Shown: positions 24,791 to 34,071, counted from the first letter of the stretch. The stretch: 64,000 bases of DNA from CADEFQ01 sp035433705 (GCA_035433705.1 DAORVK010000005.1:41531-105530), one strand, 5' to 3'. Made by a program: numbers and translations. The notes: generated from the sequence alone by a model not told the origin.

Positions 24791-27195
24791 ACTTGTCGCA
24801 CCAACATCTGCTCGACAGGGCGGCGAACTGGCCGCTGGAGCGGCTGCTCGATTCAGCGGCATCACTGCGCGACGAGGGCTGGGGCAACGTCGTCACTTAT
24901 TCGCCCAAAGTCTTCATTCCGCTCACCGAACTTTGCCGCGACGTCTGTCACTACTGCACCTACGCGAAAACACCGCGGCACGTGCATGAACCGTTCCTTC
25001 CGGCAGAGAAGGTACTCGAGCTGGCTCACGCCGGCCGCCGCGCGGGATGTCGCGAGGCTTTGTTCACGCTCGGAGACAAGCCGGAGCAGCGCTATCGCTC
25101 CGCGCGCGAGGCGCTCGCCCGCCTCGGCCATGCGACGACGCTTGACTACCTGCATGAGATGGCTGCACGGGTACTGCGCGAGACCGGGCTCCTGCCGCAC
25201 CTCAATGCCGGGACGATGTCCTTCGACGAGTTCAGCCGGTTACGCGCCGTCGCCCCCTCGATGGGGATCATGCTGGAAAGCGCATCCGACCGTCTGTGCC
25301 TGAGGGGCGGCCCGCATTTCGGGTCGCCCGACAAGCTGCCTGCCGTGCGCCTGGCCACGCTGCGTGCCGCGGGGCTCGCCTCCGTGCCCTTTTCGAGCGG
25401 CATCCTCATCGGTATCGGCGAAACGCGCGAGGAGCGAATCGCCAGTCTGCTGGCGCTGCGCGAGCTGCATGCCGAGCACGGGCACATACAGGAAATCATC
25501 ATCCAGAACTTCGTGCCCAAGCCAGGGACGAAGATGGCGAAATCCGCACCACCGTCGCGCGCGGACTTGCTGTGGACCATCGCGATGGCGCGTCACGTCT
25601 TCGGGCCGGCGATGAGCCTCCAGGCCCCTCCCAACCTCAATGCCGTGGAGACTGCGCAACTCATCGGGGCCGGCATCAACGACTGGGGTGGTGTGTCGCC
25701 CATCACACCAGATCACGTGAATCCGGAATCCCCCTGGCCGACACTCGAACACCTGGATGCGGTGACCTCCGGTGCCGGCAAAACGCTCGTCCCGCGATTG
25801 ACGATCTACAGGTCATTCATCCAGGACCGCGACCGCTGGATCGATCCAGGCCTCGCGCGCTACGTGCTGGCGCACTCCGATACCGATGGACTGGCGCGGG
25901 ATGATCATCGCGACCCACCCTGGGCCGCGGGGGCAGACGTGGCCCCGATCGACCGGCCACGACCGGATACCCTGCCGCGGCCGCTGAGAGACCGCCGGAT
26001 CGCGACGCTCATCGCCGCCGCAAGGTCCGGCAGCCGCCTCTCCGAGGCCGAAGTTGCAACGCTCTACCGGGCTCGCGGCTCCGATTACGAAAACGTGTGC
26101 GAGTCGGCCAATGAGCTGCGGCGCGAGGTCTGCGGCGATGAAGTGACCTACATCGTCACCCGCAACATCAACTATACGAACATCTGCCTTTATCACTGCA
26201 GCTTCTGTGCGTTCTCCAAGGGGCGGGGTTCGGAAGACCTTCGAGGTGCGCCCTACGTCGTCGACCTCGAGGAGATCGCGCGGCGGACCGCTGAAGCCTG
26301 GCAGCGTGGTGCGACCGAAGTTTGTCTGCAGGGCGGCATCCACCCGCATTTCACCGGCCAGACGTATCTGGATGTCTGCCGTGCCGCCAGGGAAGGCGCG
26401 CCGGGCATCCATATTCATGCCTTCTCGCCGCTCGAGGTCGCGCACGGAGCCGAAACACTGGGCCTCTCCGTTCCTGCATTTCTCGCCCGACTCAAGGCAG
26501 CGGGCCTCGGCACGCTCCCCGGAACGGCGGCCGAGATACTCGACGACGAGGTGCGGCGGATCATCTGCCCCGACAAGCTCGACACGGCGAGATGGCTCGA
26601 GATCATCGCAGCCGCGCACCAGATTGGGCTGCGGACAACATCGACGATCATGTTCGGCCATGTGGAGCGCATCGAGCACTGGGCGCGCCACTTGCTGGCG
26701 CTGCGCGACCTGCAGGAAAGAACGGGCGGCATCACCGAGTTCGTTCCCCTCCCCTACGTGCACATGGAAGCGCCCATGCACCGTCGCGGCCAGTCCCGGC
26801 CCGGGCCGACCTATCGCGAGGCCGTCCTGATGCATGCGGTGCCGCGCCTCGTACTGCATCCCCTGATCCGCAACATCCAGGTATCCTGGGTGAAACTCGG
26901 ACCTCAGGGTGTTGCAGACTGCCTCAATGCCGGGGCCAATGACCTCGGCGGCACGCTCATGAACGAGTCAATCTCCCGGGCCGCCGGGGCGAACCACGGG
27001 CAGGAAATGCCGCCGGAAGCCATGCAAGCGGCCATCCGGGCCATCGGCCGCACTCCATTGCAGCGCAACACCTTATATAAGGAGGTGCCGGCCGAGCGGG
27101 CCGCGCAGTCGTATGGGGCCGCGCCGCTTGCGCCCGTCAGGAGTGCTGGTGCGCGCGAGTATCACCTCGCCGTTCGTCGCCGGGCGCTGAATTGA
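24787..27195 (+). CDS. fbiC: Fused FO synthase CofG-CofH (7,8-didemethyl-8-hydroxy-5-deazariboflavin synthase)
   Basis: FO synthase joins 5-amino-6-ribitylaminouracil and tyrosine, by two radical-SAM steps, to make FO, the chromophore of coenzyme F420. The 802-residue protein is the fused form. The N-terminal CofG half has CRDVCHYC (Cys50, 54, 57) and the C-terminal CofH half has CLYHCSFC (Cys467, 471, 474), each a CxxxCxxC cluster motif. Supporting blocks are FTLGDKPEQRY and LNAGTMSFDEFSRLR in CofG, and LQGGIHPHFTGQTYLD and GLGTLPGTAAEILDDEVR in CofH. Its ATG overlaps the CoxE stop, so it belongs to the Mo-hydroxylase operon. No CofC, CofD or CofE is in the window. Fused CofGH is usual in actinobacteria and rarer in Proteobacteria, so horizontal origin is possible. 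Confidence 0.94.
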   Translation: MNLSHQHLLDRAANWPLERLLDSAASLRDEGWGNVVTYSPKVFIPLTELCRDVCHYCTYAKTPRHVHEPFLPAEKVLELAHAGRRAGCREALFTLGDKPEQRYRSAREALARLGHATTLDYLHEMAARVLRETGLLPHLNAGTMSFDEFSRLRAVAPSMGIMLESASDRLCLRGGPHFGSPDKLPAVRLATLRAAGLASVPFSSGILIGIGETREERIASLLALRELHAEHGHIQEIIIQNFVPKPGTKMAKSAPPSRADLLWTIAMARHVFGPAMSLQAPPNLNAVETAQLIGAGINDWGGVSPITPDHVNPESPWPTLEHLDAVTSGAGKTLVPRLTIYRSFIQDRDRWIDPGLARYVLAHSDTDGLARDDHRDPPWAAGADVAPIDRPRPDTLPRPLRDRRIATLIAAARSGSRLSEAEVATLYRARGSDYENVCESANELRREVCGDEVTYIVTRNINYTNICLYHCSFCAFSKGRGSEDLRGAPYVVDLEEIARRTAEAWQRGATEVCLQGGIHPHFTGQTYLDVCRAAREGAPGIHIHAFSPLEVAHGAETLGLSVPAFLARLKAAGLGTLPGTAAEILDDEVRRIICPDKLDTARWLEIIAAAHQIGLRTTSTIMFGHVERIEHWARHLLALRDLQERTGGITEFVPLPYVHMEAPMHRRGQSRPGPTYREAVLMHAVPRLVLHPLIRNIQVSWVKLGPQGVADCLNAGANDLGGTLMNESISRAAGANHGQEMPPEAMQAAIRAIGRTPLQRNTLYKEVPAERAAQSYGAAPLAPVRSAGAREYHLAVRRRALN

Positions 27196-27244
27196 ACCTG
27201 CCAGCTACGAATTCAGTTTCACTTTTCTCTTTGTTTTTAATAGC

Positions 27245-28378
27245 ATGCGACGGGCCCTGCTGACGCCACCTTATGGAACCCGTCCTCGACAAGTACTGGC
27301 ATCTCGCCGCAAACGAGTTCTTCATATCGACCTGCATTGCCTCGGCGCACAGGGTTGCCCCCTGATCGGGTCGCGTTACGTCATTGCCAGCTGGGCGGCT
27401 GCCGTCGCGCAGGCACTCGACGAACGGGGCATCGACAGCCGGGCCCTGTTCGCCCGCGCTGGCATCGACATCTCGACGGCCCGGGATCCGGCAGTCCGCT
27501 ACCCCGCCGACCAGATGACCCAGGTTTATGAGCTGGCGGAGACCGCGACGCAGGATCCGGCTTTCGGCCTGTCCGTTGCGGAGTACGTCCACCCGACCTC
27601 ACTGCACGCACTGGGCTACTCGCTGTTCGCCAGTGAAGATCTGGAATCGTTCTGCCGGCGCATCGTCCGCTATTTCGGACTCGTATCGACCAACGCGGTC
27701 ACGGCCATCGAGCAGACGGCTGATGAATTCCACCTGTCCATGCTGCCCGCGATCGGGCAAACGGCGTATGTGCCGCAAGACGCATGGCTTGCGACGCTCA
27801 TGCGCTTCAGCCGGTTCATCTACCGGCCCAATTTCGATCCGCTGCGCGTGCGCTTGCGACGCCCACAGCCTTCGACACGGGAGGAGCGGTTCCTGGAGTG
27901 GTTTCATGCTCCGGTCGAGTTCGGCAGCCCGAGCAATACCCTGGTCTTCCGCGCCGCGGACATGAAAGTACGCCTTCCGGCAGCCAACGCTGAACTCGCC
28001 CGACAGAATGATCAGGTCGTGCTGGCGCTGCTGCAGCAGATCGACCGCAATGACATCATCTCCCAGGTGCGCGCCTCGTTCATCGCACTGCTGCCATCGG
28101 GGGATTGCAGCAAGCACGTAGTCGCGAGTTCCCTCAACCTGAGCGAGCGGACACTGCAGAACAGGTTGATGCTCCGGGGCACGACGTACGGCGACCTCTT
28201 GAGCGAGACACGCCAGGAACTCGCCGAGCAGTACATGCGCCAGAACCGGCATTCGGTCAGCGAGATCGCCTTCCTGCTCGGGTTTTCAGAGATCAGCAGC
28301 TTCTCGCGTGCGTTCCGCGCCTGGACAGGCGAATCCCCGAGCCACTATCGCGAGCGCAACCTGAAAGGCGATGACTGA
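27245..28378 (+). CDS. AraC-family transcriptional regulator
   Basis: The C-terminal HTH_18 domain (about residues 285-372: NLSERTLQNRLMLRGTTYGDLL ... SVSEIAFLLGFSEISSFSRAFRAWTGESPSHYR) is typical of AraC regulators. The N-terminal half matches the arabinose-binding-like sensor domain of the AraC type with PF12625 architecture. It lies 50 bp after the FO-synthase gene, behind an AT-rich gap, so it may have its own promoter. It probably controls one or both of the flanking catabolic operons, which is inference. The 5' part of the frame is poorly conserved; the true start may lie up to about 45 codons inside. Confidence 0.88.
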   Translation: MRRALLTPPYGTRPRQVLASRRKRVLHIDLHCLGAQGCPLIGSRYVIASWAAAVAQALDERGIDSRALFARAGIDISTARDPAVRYPADQMTQVYELAETATQDPAFGLSVAEYVHPTSLHALGYSLFASEDLESFCRRIVRYFGLVSTNAVTAIEQTADEFHLSMLPAIGQTAYVPQDAWLATLMRFSRFIYRPNFDPLRVRLRRPQPSTREERFLEWFHAPVEFGSPSNTLVFRAADMKVRLPAANAELARQNDQVVLALLQQIDRNDIISQVRASFIALLPSGDCSKHVVASSLNLSERTLQNRLMLRGTTYGDLLSETRQELAEQYMRQNRHSVSEIAFLLGFSEISSFSRAFRAWTGESPSHYRERNLKGDD

Positions 28379-28391
28379 CTGATCCGCTCCC

Positions 28392-29588
28392 TCACGCAGC
28401 GCCCGCCGGACGCTTGACCAGCTGACGGAACTCGTCGTCGCTCATCAGGCGGCCCGCAGCGGTCGCCTGCTTCTTCACTTCGGCCAGCAGCCCCGGGAAG
28501 CGCTCTTCCGGCACGTCGAGGCCGAGTTCCTCGACCTTCAGCTTGATGCTGACGAGACCACTCTTCTTGCCCAGCACGATGCGACGAGGTGCCGACACGA
28601 GGTCGGCCGAGTACGGCTCGATCGCCTCGGGAATGTGGAACTGGTTGGCGACGGCGCCGCTTTCGCGCGTGAAGAGATTGTCGCCGACCACCGGCCGCCA
28701 ACTGTCAACGCGATAGTCCGCGGCCTTCTGCACCAGCGCGGAAACCCGCCGCGCCTGCGCGAGATTGAGCTCGATCGGCACGTCATAGAGGCAGGAGAGC
28801 GCGAGCGCCACTTCGCAGATGTCCGAATTGCCGGCGCGTTCACCGATGCCGTTGATCGTGCCCTGTATCCAGTCGGCCCCGCCCCTGACGGCAGCGATGG
28901 CGAGCGCAGTGCCAAGACCAAAATCATTGTGCCCGTGAAAATGCAGCGGCATGGCGCGGCCCACCCAGCCGCGCACCTTGCGCACGAGGTGCTCGGCGGC
29001 CTCGGGGGCGCACGCGCCGATGGTGTCGACGACGGCGACTTCTGAGGCGCCGCACTCGATCGCGCGGGCGTAGACCTCCTCCAGGAAGCCAAGATCGGTG
29101 CGTGTGCTGTCCACCGGGAAGAAGAGGACACGCATGCCGTTCTCGACGGCATGGCGGACCGACTCGGCGACGCGCTTGAGTACGATGCCGCGGTTGAATC
29201 CATACGCCGCCATCTTCACCTCGCTGGTGGAGATCTCGATCAGCGTCTGGCGAATGCCGAGTTCGATGAGCGCGTCCAGATCATCCCGGACGGCGCGGGA
29301 GAAGCCCCAGATCTCGGACGCCAGCCCGGCCTCGAGGATGCGCTTTACAGCGCGCGAATCCGCTTCGGAGACCCGTGGAAACCCCGCTTCGATCCTGCCC
29401 ACACCCAGGTCCGCCAAGGCGCGCGCGATCTCGAACTTCTCGTCCGGATCAAACACCACGCCCACGGCCTGCTCGCCATCGCGCAGCGTCGTGTCATAGA
29501 AGCGCACCGGCTTGCTGCGATTGAACCCCGCCCGCACTTCCTCCAGCCGGTTCAGCTCACTCGTCCAGACTTTCTCTTGCCTGCTCAC
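28392..29588 (-). CDS. LeuA/homocitrate-synthase-like DRE-TIM enzyme
   Basis: This 398-residue member of the isopropylmalate/homocitrate synthase superfamily is intact at the active site: FYDTTLRDGEQAVGV (Arg/Asp), metal-binding HFHGHND, NGIGERAGNSDICEV. The C-terminal leucine-regulatory domain of LeuA is absent, as in NifV/AksA or aldolase-like relatives. It differs from the complete leuA at 13.6-15.2 kb, so it is not the leucine enzyme. It is the last gene of the minus operon. The GTG at 29588 overlaps the M20 stop (GTGA). In a catabolic operon it might condense or cleave a 2-oxo acid with acetyl-CoA; that is inference. Confidence 0.85.
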   Translation of the reverse strand: MSRQEKVWTSELNRLEEVRAGFNRSKPVRFYDTTLRDGEQAVGVVFDPDEKFEIARALADLGVGRIEAGFPRVSEADSRAVKRILEAGLASEIWGFSRAVRDDLDALIELGIRQTLIEISTSEVKMAAYGFNRGIVLKRVAESVRHAVENGMRVLFFPVDSTRTDLGFLEEVYARAIECGASEVAVVDTIGACAPEAAEHLVRKVRGWVGRAMPLHFHGHNDFGLGTALAIAAVRGGADWIQGTINGIGERAGNSDICEVALALSCLYDVPIELNLAQARRVSALVQKAADYRVDSWRPVVGDNLFTRESGAVANQFHIPEAIEPYSADLVSAPRRIVLGKKSGLVSIKLKVEELGLDVPEERFPGLLAEVKKQATAAGRLMSDDEFRQLVKRPAGAA

Positions 29589-30871
29589 GATTGACCCTCG
29601 CCACCTGCGACTCCACAGATGCCCAGAATGCACTGGATGTAGACCTTGATGATGTCGAGCATGTCGCCGATGTGCACGGCTTCACCCTGGTGCGTATCGA
29701 ACCCGCCTCCGCCCGTCCGGATGCGACCTGCTGAACCGTAGTTCACCGTCGGAATCCCGTAGCGATTCATGTGCGCGGCATCGCTGTACCAGATCTCGTT
29801 GCCGAACTTTGGCGGCTGGCCGAGCTGGTCCGAGTGGGCGGCGACGATCGTTCGTACCAGCTCGTGATCGTCCGGCAGGCTCGTGCCCGGCGCGGACACG
29901 TAGATGTCCACCGTCGTGCCTTTGAGCACTGCATGGCGCGTCTCGAGACCACGGATCAGTTCGCGCACCTCGCGATAGACGGCCACCGGCAGCAAATCGG
30001 GCGGAGTACGCACGTCCATATAGATCGCGCAGTTGTCGGGCGTGCGCGCGCCACGCCATGGCCACCCGCCTTCGATCGCGGCGATGTTCACCTTGGGACG
30101 CGTGCCGCCAAACTGGTTGCGCTCCATGTAACCCGGAATCCAGGCGTTCAATGCGTCGAGCACCAGCGCCGCGCTGCTCACCGCGTTTCTTTCGTAGTTC
30201 GACCAGGCGGTATGGATCAGTGTGCCGGGCACCGTGATCTTGAACCAGGTTGTCCCGCAATGACGCGGGATCAACATCATGTTCGTCGGTTCGCCGAGGA
30301 TGCAGTAGTCGGCGACGGCGCCGTGCGTAATCGCGTACTTCGTGCCGGGGCCGTAGCCCTGGTACATGCGCCCTTCGAACTGGTTGACGGGCGCCTTCTC
30401 GATCTCGCCGGCGACGCCGGCGATCACGACGTTGCCCGCAATGCCGATGCCGGCCGCCCGGATCGCTTCACAGGCCACCGTGTACGTGGCGAGTGCGCTC
30501 TTCATGTTGAACGTGCCCATCCCGTAGATCCACTCGTCGTCGATGACGGTGCCCTCGCAACGGTAGCCGAGCCCGCGGTGCGCCTGCTCGGGACCGAACG
30601 AAGTGTCGAGATGGCCGTTGAACATCAGCGTCTTGCCGCCGCCCGCGCCTTCCCACAACCCGATCGCGTTGTAGCGATCATCACCGATGGGCTGCAAGGT
30701 GGCGCGCAGGCCGGAATCCTTCAACACGGTGTGAAGGGCTCGCGCCATGTCTCCTTCGAAACCGGTCGGGCTCGGCACATTCACGAGATCGACGACGAGC
30801 TTGACGAGACGGGCGCGATCGATGTGCTCGATTGCTCGCTTGACGAGACGTGGGTCAGGTTTGTGACTCAT
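29585..30871 (-). CDS. M20-family amidohydrolase/peptidase with altered metal ligands
   Basis: This 428-residue protein of the ArgE/DapE (M20) fold has the first metal motif GHLDT (His87, Asp89). The bridging Asp of the usual DMKGG motif is Asn122 here (GTFNMKSA), and the usual Glu-Glu pair reads GEIEK (Glu156, Ile157). This GTFNMK/GEIEK pattern looks like a distinct M20 subfamily rather than damage. Other family members remove acyl, carbamoyl or formyl groups from amides. Here it may hydrolyse a ring-opened amide product, which is inference. It lies 17 bp after the FAH gene. Confidence 0.85.
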   Translation of the reverse strand: MSHKPDPRLVKRAIEHIDRARLVKLVVDLVNVPSPTGFEGDMARALHTVLKDSGLRATLQPIGDDRYNAIGLWEGAGGGKTLMFNGHLDTSFGPEQAHRGLGYRCEGTVIDDEWIYGMGTFNMKSALATYTVACEAIRAAGIGIAGNVVIAGVAGEIEKAPVNQFEGRMYQGYGPGTKYAITHGAVADYCILGEPTNMMLIPRHCGTTWFKITVPGTLIHTAWSNYERNAVSSAALVLDALNAWIPGYMERNQFGGTRPKVNIAAIEGGWPWRGARTPDNCAIYMDVRTPPDLLPVAVYREVRELIRGLETRHAVLKGTTVDIYVSAPGTSLPDDHELVRTIVAAHSDQLGQPPKFGNEIWYSDAAHMNRYGIPTVNYGSAGRIRTGGGGFDTHQGEAVHIGDMLDIIKVYIQCILGICGVAGGEGQS

Positions 30872-30888
30872 CCGGAATTCCCCTGTCG

Positions 30889-31818
30889 CTAGCCAGCCAC
30901 TATGAAGGTCGTCAAGGTGCCCAGTTCGGCGATGCTGGCATCGACCTGGTCACCTGGCTTCAACCACTCGGGATTCTTCATACCGGCAGCGACCCCCGGC
31001 GGACTGCCGCTGGTGATGATATCGCCCGGCTCGAGCGTGGTATTCGACCACCACGACACGAGCTCGCGCGTCTTGTAGTGCATCTGTGCCGTGTTCGAGT
31101 TCTGCCGCACGACACCGTTGACCCGCAGCTTCATGTCGAGGTTGTGCGGGTCCGACAGCTCATCGGCCGTGACGAGATGGGGCCCGAACGGACAGGAGCC
31201 GTCGAAGCTCTTGCCGAGCAGAATCACCTTGTTGGCATGCTCGCGCGCCTGGATGTCGCGGGCCGAGAGGTCGTTGAAAATGGTGTAGCCCGCAACGTAG
31301 TCCATCGCCTTGTCGACGGGCACCCGGAATGCGCGCTTGCCGATGACGATGGCGATCTCGATCTCGTAATCGAGCTGCCGCGTGAAGTGAGGCACGGCCA
31401 CCTTGGCACCAGGCGCGCTGACGCACGAGGGGGCTTCGAGGAAGCCCGTTGGGTGCTCGAAGTGAAAGCTGCCCCAGTTATGCGATTGCCACTCGGGCGC
31501 TTCCCATTTCGTCAGCTCGGCAAGATGCGAGCCGAAGTTGCAGGACGTGTGCATGATCTTGCCGGGTCGCGGTACCGGAGCGCACAGCTCGATATCGCTC
31601 TCGGAATACACATGCGGGCTGCCCCCGGGAGCGGCACCCAGCCGTGCCCGAATCTTCCCCGCCTCGGCCAGAGCCGACGCGCCCATTTCCAGAAAGGCCA
31701 GCATGTTGTCCGGCAGCGCGCCTTCGCTCAGCGCATGCAGATCGGCGTACTTCCCGTCGAGAAACAGGCCGATGGTAGGCCGATCCTTTTTCCTGATCCT
31801 GAAGGTTGCGAACCTCAT
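30889..31818 (-). CDS. Fumarylacetoacetate-hydrolase-family protein
   Basis: FAH-superfamily enzymes cleave or hydrate acylpyruvate-like intermediates in aromatic and heteroaromatic catabolism. The 309-residue protein has the C-terminal FAH domain with metal-site motifs LDYEIEIAIVIGK (acidic ligands), FNDLSARDIQAREH and SGSPPGVAAG. The start was set at ATG 31818 (MRFATFRIRK), 1 bp after the LLM stop. Its place among an LLM oxidoreductase, an M20 hydrolase and a Mo hydroxylase fits the lower part of a ring-degradation pathway. Confidence 0.88.
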   Translation of the reverse strand: MRFATFRIRKKDRPTIGLFLDGKYADLHALSEGALPDNMLAFLEMGASALAEAGKIRARLGAAPGGSPHVYSESDIELCAPVPRPGKIMHTSCNFGSHLAELTKWEAPEWQSHNWGSFHFEHPTGFLEAPSCVSAPGAKVAVPHFTRQLDYEIEIAIVIGKRAFRVPVDKAMDYVAGYTIFNDLSARDIQAREHANKVILLGKSFDGSCPFGPHLVTADELSDPHNLDMKLRVNGVVRQNSNTAQMHYKTRELVSWWSNTTLEPGDIITSGSPPGVAAGMKNPEWLKPGDQVDASIAELGTLTTFIVAG

Positions 31819-31819
31819 G

Positions 31820-32905
31820 TCAGGCCACCTTCGATCGCAGCTTCGGCAGCACGGCTTCGCCAAAGAGCTTGATGGTTTCGAGATTGTCTTCGGCCGACGC
31901 GCCGACCACCTCGAGCAGCGGCGTGTTCAGGCCGGCGTCGATCAGCTCCTGCGTGATTTCGAGGCAATCGTCCGGCGTTCCGGAAATGACCGTGAAGGCC
32001 CGCTGCATCTCGTCGCTGACAAGATGCGTCACGTTACCCTCGGTTCCGGCCGCGATGGCTTTGCGAAACGGCTCCCAGGACTCGTCGGGCAGGCCAGACG
32101 TGCTGAGGATGACGTCGTTCTTGATGTTCCTCAGCTTGTTGATGACATAGGTACCCGTGTAGCTGCGGGTGGCATCCTTCGCCTTGCGGCGATCCCGGGA
32201 GCAGGCCGCCAGAATGACGCCCCCGACCGGGAAATTCGCGGCGAGCTTGCGTCCGGCCGATGTGGCGCCCGCGCGGCAGTTGTCGACCGCGTAACGCGTA
32301 AATCCGGGAGAGGTCAGGCCCGGCAGCAGCAAGCCATCGGCCATCCTGCCGGCGAGCTTCTGCATCTGGGGGCCCGTCGCGCCGACGTAGACCGGAATGT
32401 TCGTGCGCAGACCCCTGCGCGCCCGGTCAATGGCCGGCATGTCGCACTTGAAGAGTTCGCCGTCGTAGCGGAACGCATCGCCGCTCGCGATGCCGCGGAT
32501 CATGTCGATCGACTCCGCGTGCGTCCTCACCGGCGTGAATTTCTTCATGTCGATGTCGAGGTACTCGGTGCCCACTTTGCCGGCACCCAGACCCATGATG
32601 AATCGCCCGCCCGACAGTTCGTCAATGGCGTTCGACTCCGAGGCCTGGATGGTCGGGTGACGCATGTAGGGCGAGGTGATGCCGAGGCCGATTGGAATGC
32701 GGCTCGTCGCCATCGTCGCTGCCGCCAGTGTCGTGAAGCAACCACGTGCCTCGTGGCCGTACTTGCGAAACCAGTGATACGCCTCGGCAATCCAGAAGCC
32801 GCCCGGGTAACCGCATTCCTCTGTCTGCCGCGCATAGCTCTGGATCGCGCGCAGTGGCTCGTATGACTTGAAGATCACTCCGACGTTCGGTCGCTTGTCA
32901 CTCAT
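31820..32905 (-). CDS. LLM-class (luciferase-like) F420/FMN-dependent oxidoreductase
   Basis: The 361-residue protein is a luciferase-like TIM-barrel oxidoreductase. Seen: IPIGLGITSPYMRHPTIQA, NAIDELSGGRFIMGLGAGKVG, and PVYVGATGPQMQKLAGRMADG, typical of the bacterial F420-dependent glucose-6-phosphate dehydrogenase/methylene-H4MPT-reductase branch as well as some FMN enzymes. The sequence alone does not decide the cofactor. The FO-synthase gene in the facing operon makes a deazaflavin plausible. It overlaps the M24 gene by ATGA. Confidence 0.87.
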   Translation of the reverse strand: MSDKRPNVGVIFKSYEPLRAIQSYARQTEECGYPGGFWIAEAYHWFRKYGHEARGCFTTLAAATMATSRIPIGLGITSPYMRHPTIQASESNAIDELSGGRFIMGLGAGKVGTEYLDIDMKKFTPVRTHAESIDMIRGIASGDAFRYDGELFKCDMPAIDRARRGLRTNIPVYVGATGPQMQKLAGRMADGLLLPGLTSPGFTRYAVDNCRAGATSAGRKLAANFPVGGVILAACSRDRRKAKDATRSYTGTYVINKLRNIKNDVILSTSGLPDESWEPFRKAIAAGTEGNVTHLVSDEMQRAFTVISGTPDDCLEITQELIDAGLNTPLLEVVGASAEDNLETIKLFGEAVLPKLRSKVA

Positions 32906-34071
32906 CGCACTTCTCCCAATGATTCCTCACCGCCCCGATAGAATTTCACCGGCACACCCGACAGCGATTCGCCACCGCTCTTTCCGACGCGAAACGTCTC
33001 CTGGAAATAGAGGCAGCGCTTGCGGTCTTCCGTCATCACGTGGGGGTGCAGTGAACAGACCATGTTTTCCGGCAATTCAAACTCGATGCCCTCGCCGATG
33101 CGCGGGAATTCGATCATCGTCATGCCGATCGAATGGCCGGATACGTGCCCGAGCCGCCATCCCTTGCCTTCGAACGGCTTGATGCATTTACGGTGTACAT
33201 CCTCCGCGCTCGCTCCTGCCTTGAGATTCACTTTCACGAGTTCGTGAAACTCGGCGTACGCCGCCATCAGGCGCTCGGTTTCGCTATCGATCCCTTGAGG
33301 CGCGAGCAGGCGGGAGAACTCGATCCAGTGCCCGCCCTGACCGGTTACCTCGAGCCCATACAGGAGGCCGTCCGAATCCTCGACCTTTCGCAGCGGATCC
33401 GGAAACACCATCTGCGGTCGCAGCGAGCCCTTGGGCCCGGTGAGGACCATGTCCATGGTATTGCGCGCGGTGCCGCGTGCGGTGAAGGTGTGCTCGGCCA
33501 CTGCCATGAGCTCCGCTTCCGTCATTCCCGCCCGGTAGGCGCGAATCACCGCCAGTACGCCCGCCTTGTTGACTTCCATCGAATGGCGGACTGAGCGCAG
33601 TTCCTCCTCGCTCTTCACGACGCGCGAGTAATCGAAGCCCTCGTCAAAATCGACGATCTCGAGGCCGGCCTCGGCCAGGGCCCGATAGTCGCGCACCGGC
33701 ATGATGTAGTTGAGGCCATACACGCCGACCCGGCGGTAGCCGTTCGCCTTGCATTCGCTGGCCATCCACTCGCCGCAATTGAGCACCTTCTCCTGTCGAT
33801 CGATGAAGATCCGGGTGTGATCACCCACCCAGGTGGCCTCCTTCGGAAACACGGCCACGGGTGGCTCTTCCTTCAGCGGCACGAGCACGTACGCATAGCG
33901 GTGCAGGATGTGGAAACCGCACATGTAGCGCACGGCGCCCTCAAAGCCCGTGTACTCGCTGCCACTGACGATCAGTGCATCCAGCCCGGCTTTGCGCATG
34001 GCGGCGCGCGCATTGGCGTACCGCCGCTTGATCTCCTGCGGGCTGGGTTCGAACACTCTCTTGTCATTCAT
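32902..34071 (-). CDS. M24-family ('pita-bread') protein with substituted metal ligands
   Basis: The 389-residue protein has a creatinase-type N-terminal domain and a C-terminal M24 fold, as in Xaa-Pro peptidases and creatinase. The canonical metal ligands (Asp, Asp, His, Glu, Glu) read here Glu241, Glu251, His313, His342 and Glu358 (GLEVTG, WIEFSR, SGHSIGM, SLHPHV, YFQETF). So the dinuclear site is changed, and it may not be a peptidase; creatinase and related members also work without metal. It overlaps its neighbours by ATGA on both sides. Confidence 0.85.
   Translation of the reverse strand: MNDKRVFEPSPQEIKRRYANARAAMRKAGLDALIVSGSEYTGFEGAVRYMCGFHILHRYAYVLVPLKEEPPVAVFPKEATWVGDHTRIFIDRQEKVLNCGEWMASECKANGYRRVGVYGLNYIMPVRDYRALAEAGLEIVDFDEGFDYSRVVKSEEELRSVRHSMEVNKAGVLAVIRAYRAGMTEAELMAVAEHTFTARGTARNTMDMVLTGPKGSLRPQMVFPDPLRKVEDSDGLLYGLEVTGQGGHWIEFSRLLAPQGIDSETERLMAAYAEFHELVKVNLKAGASAEDVHRKCIKPFEGKGWRLGHVSGHSIGMTMIEFPRIGEGIEFELPENMVCSLHPHVMTEDRKRCLYFQETFRVGKSGGESLSGVPVKFYRGGEESLGEVR

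Noticed and set aside
27070..27090. A strong Shine-Dalgarno-like AAGGAGGT near 27079
   Set aside because: It lies inside the CofH coding sequence (codons for YKEV) and no start codon with a sensible frame follows.
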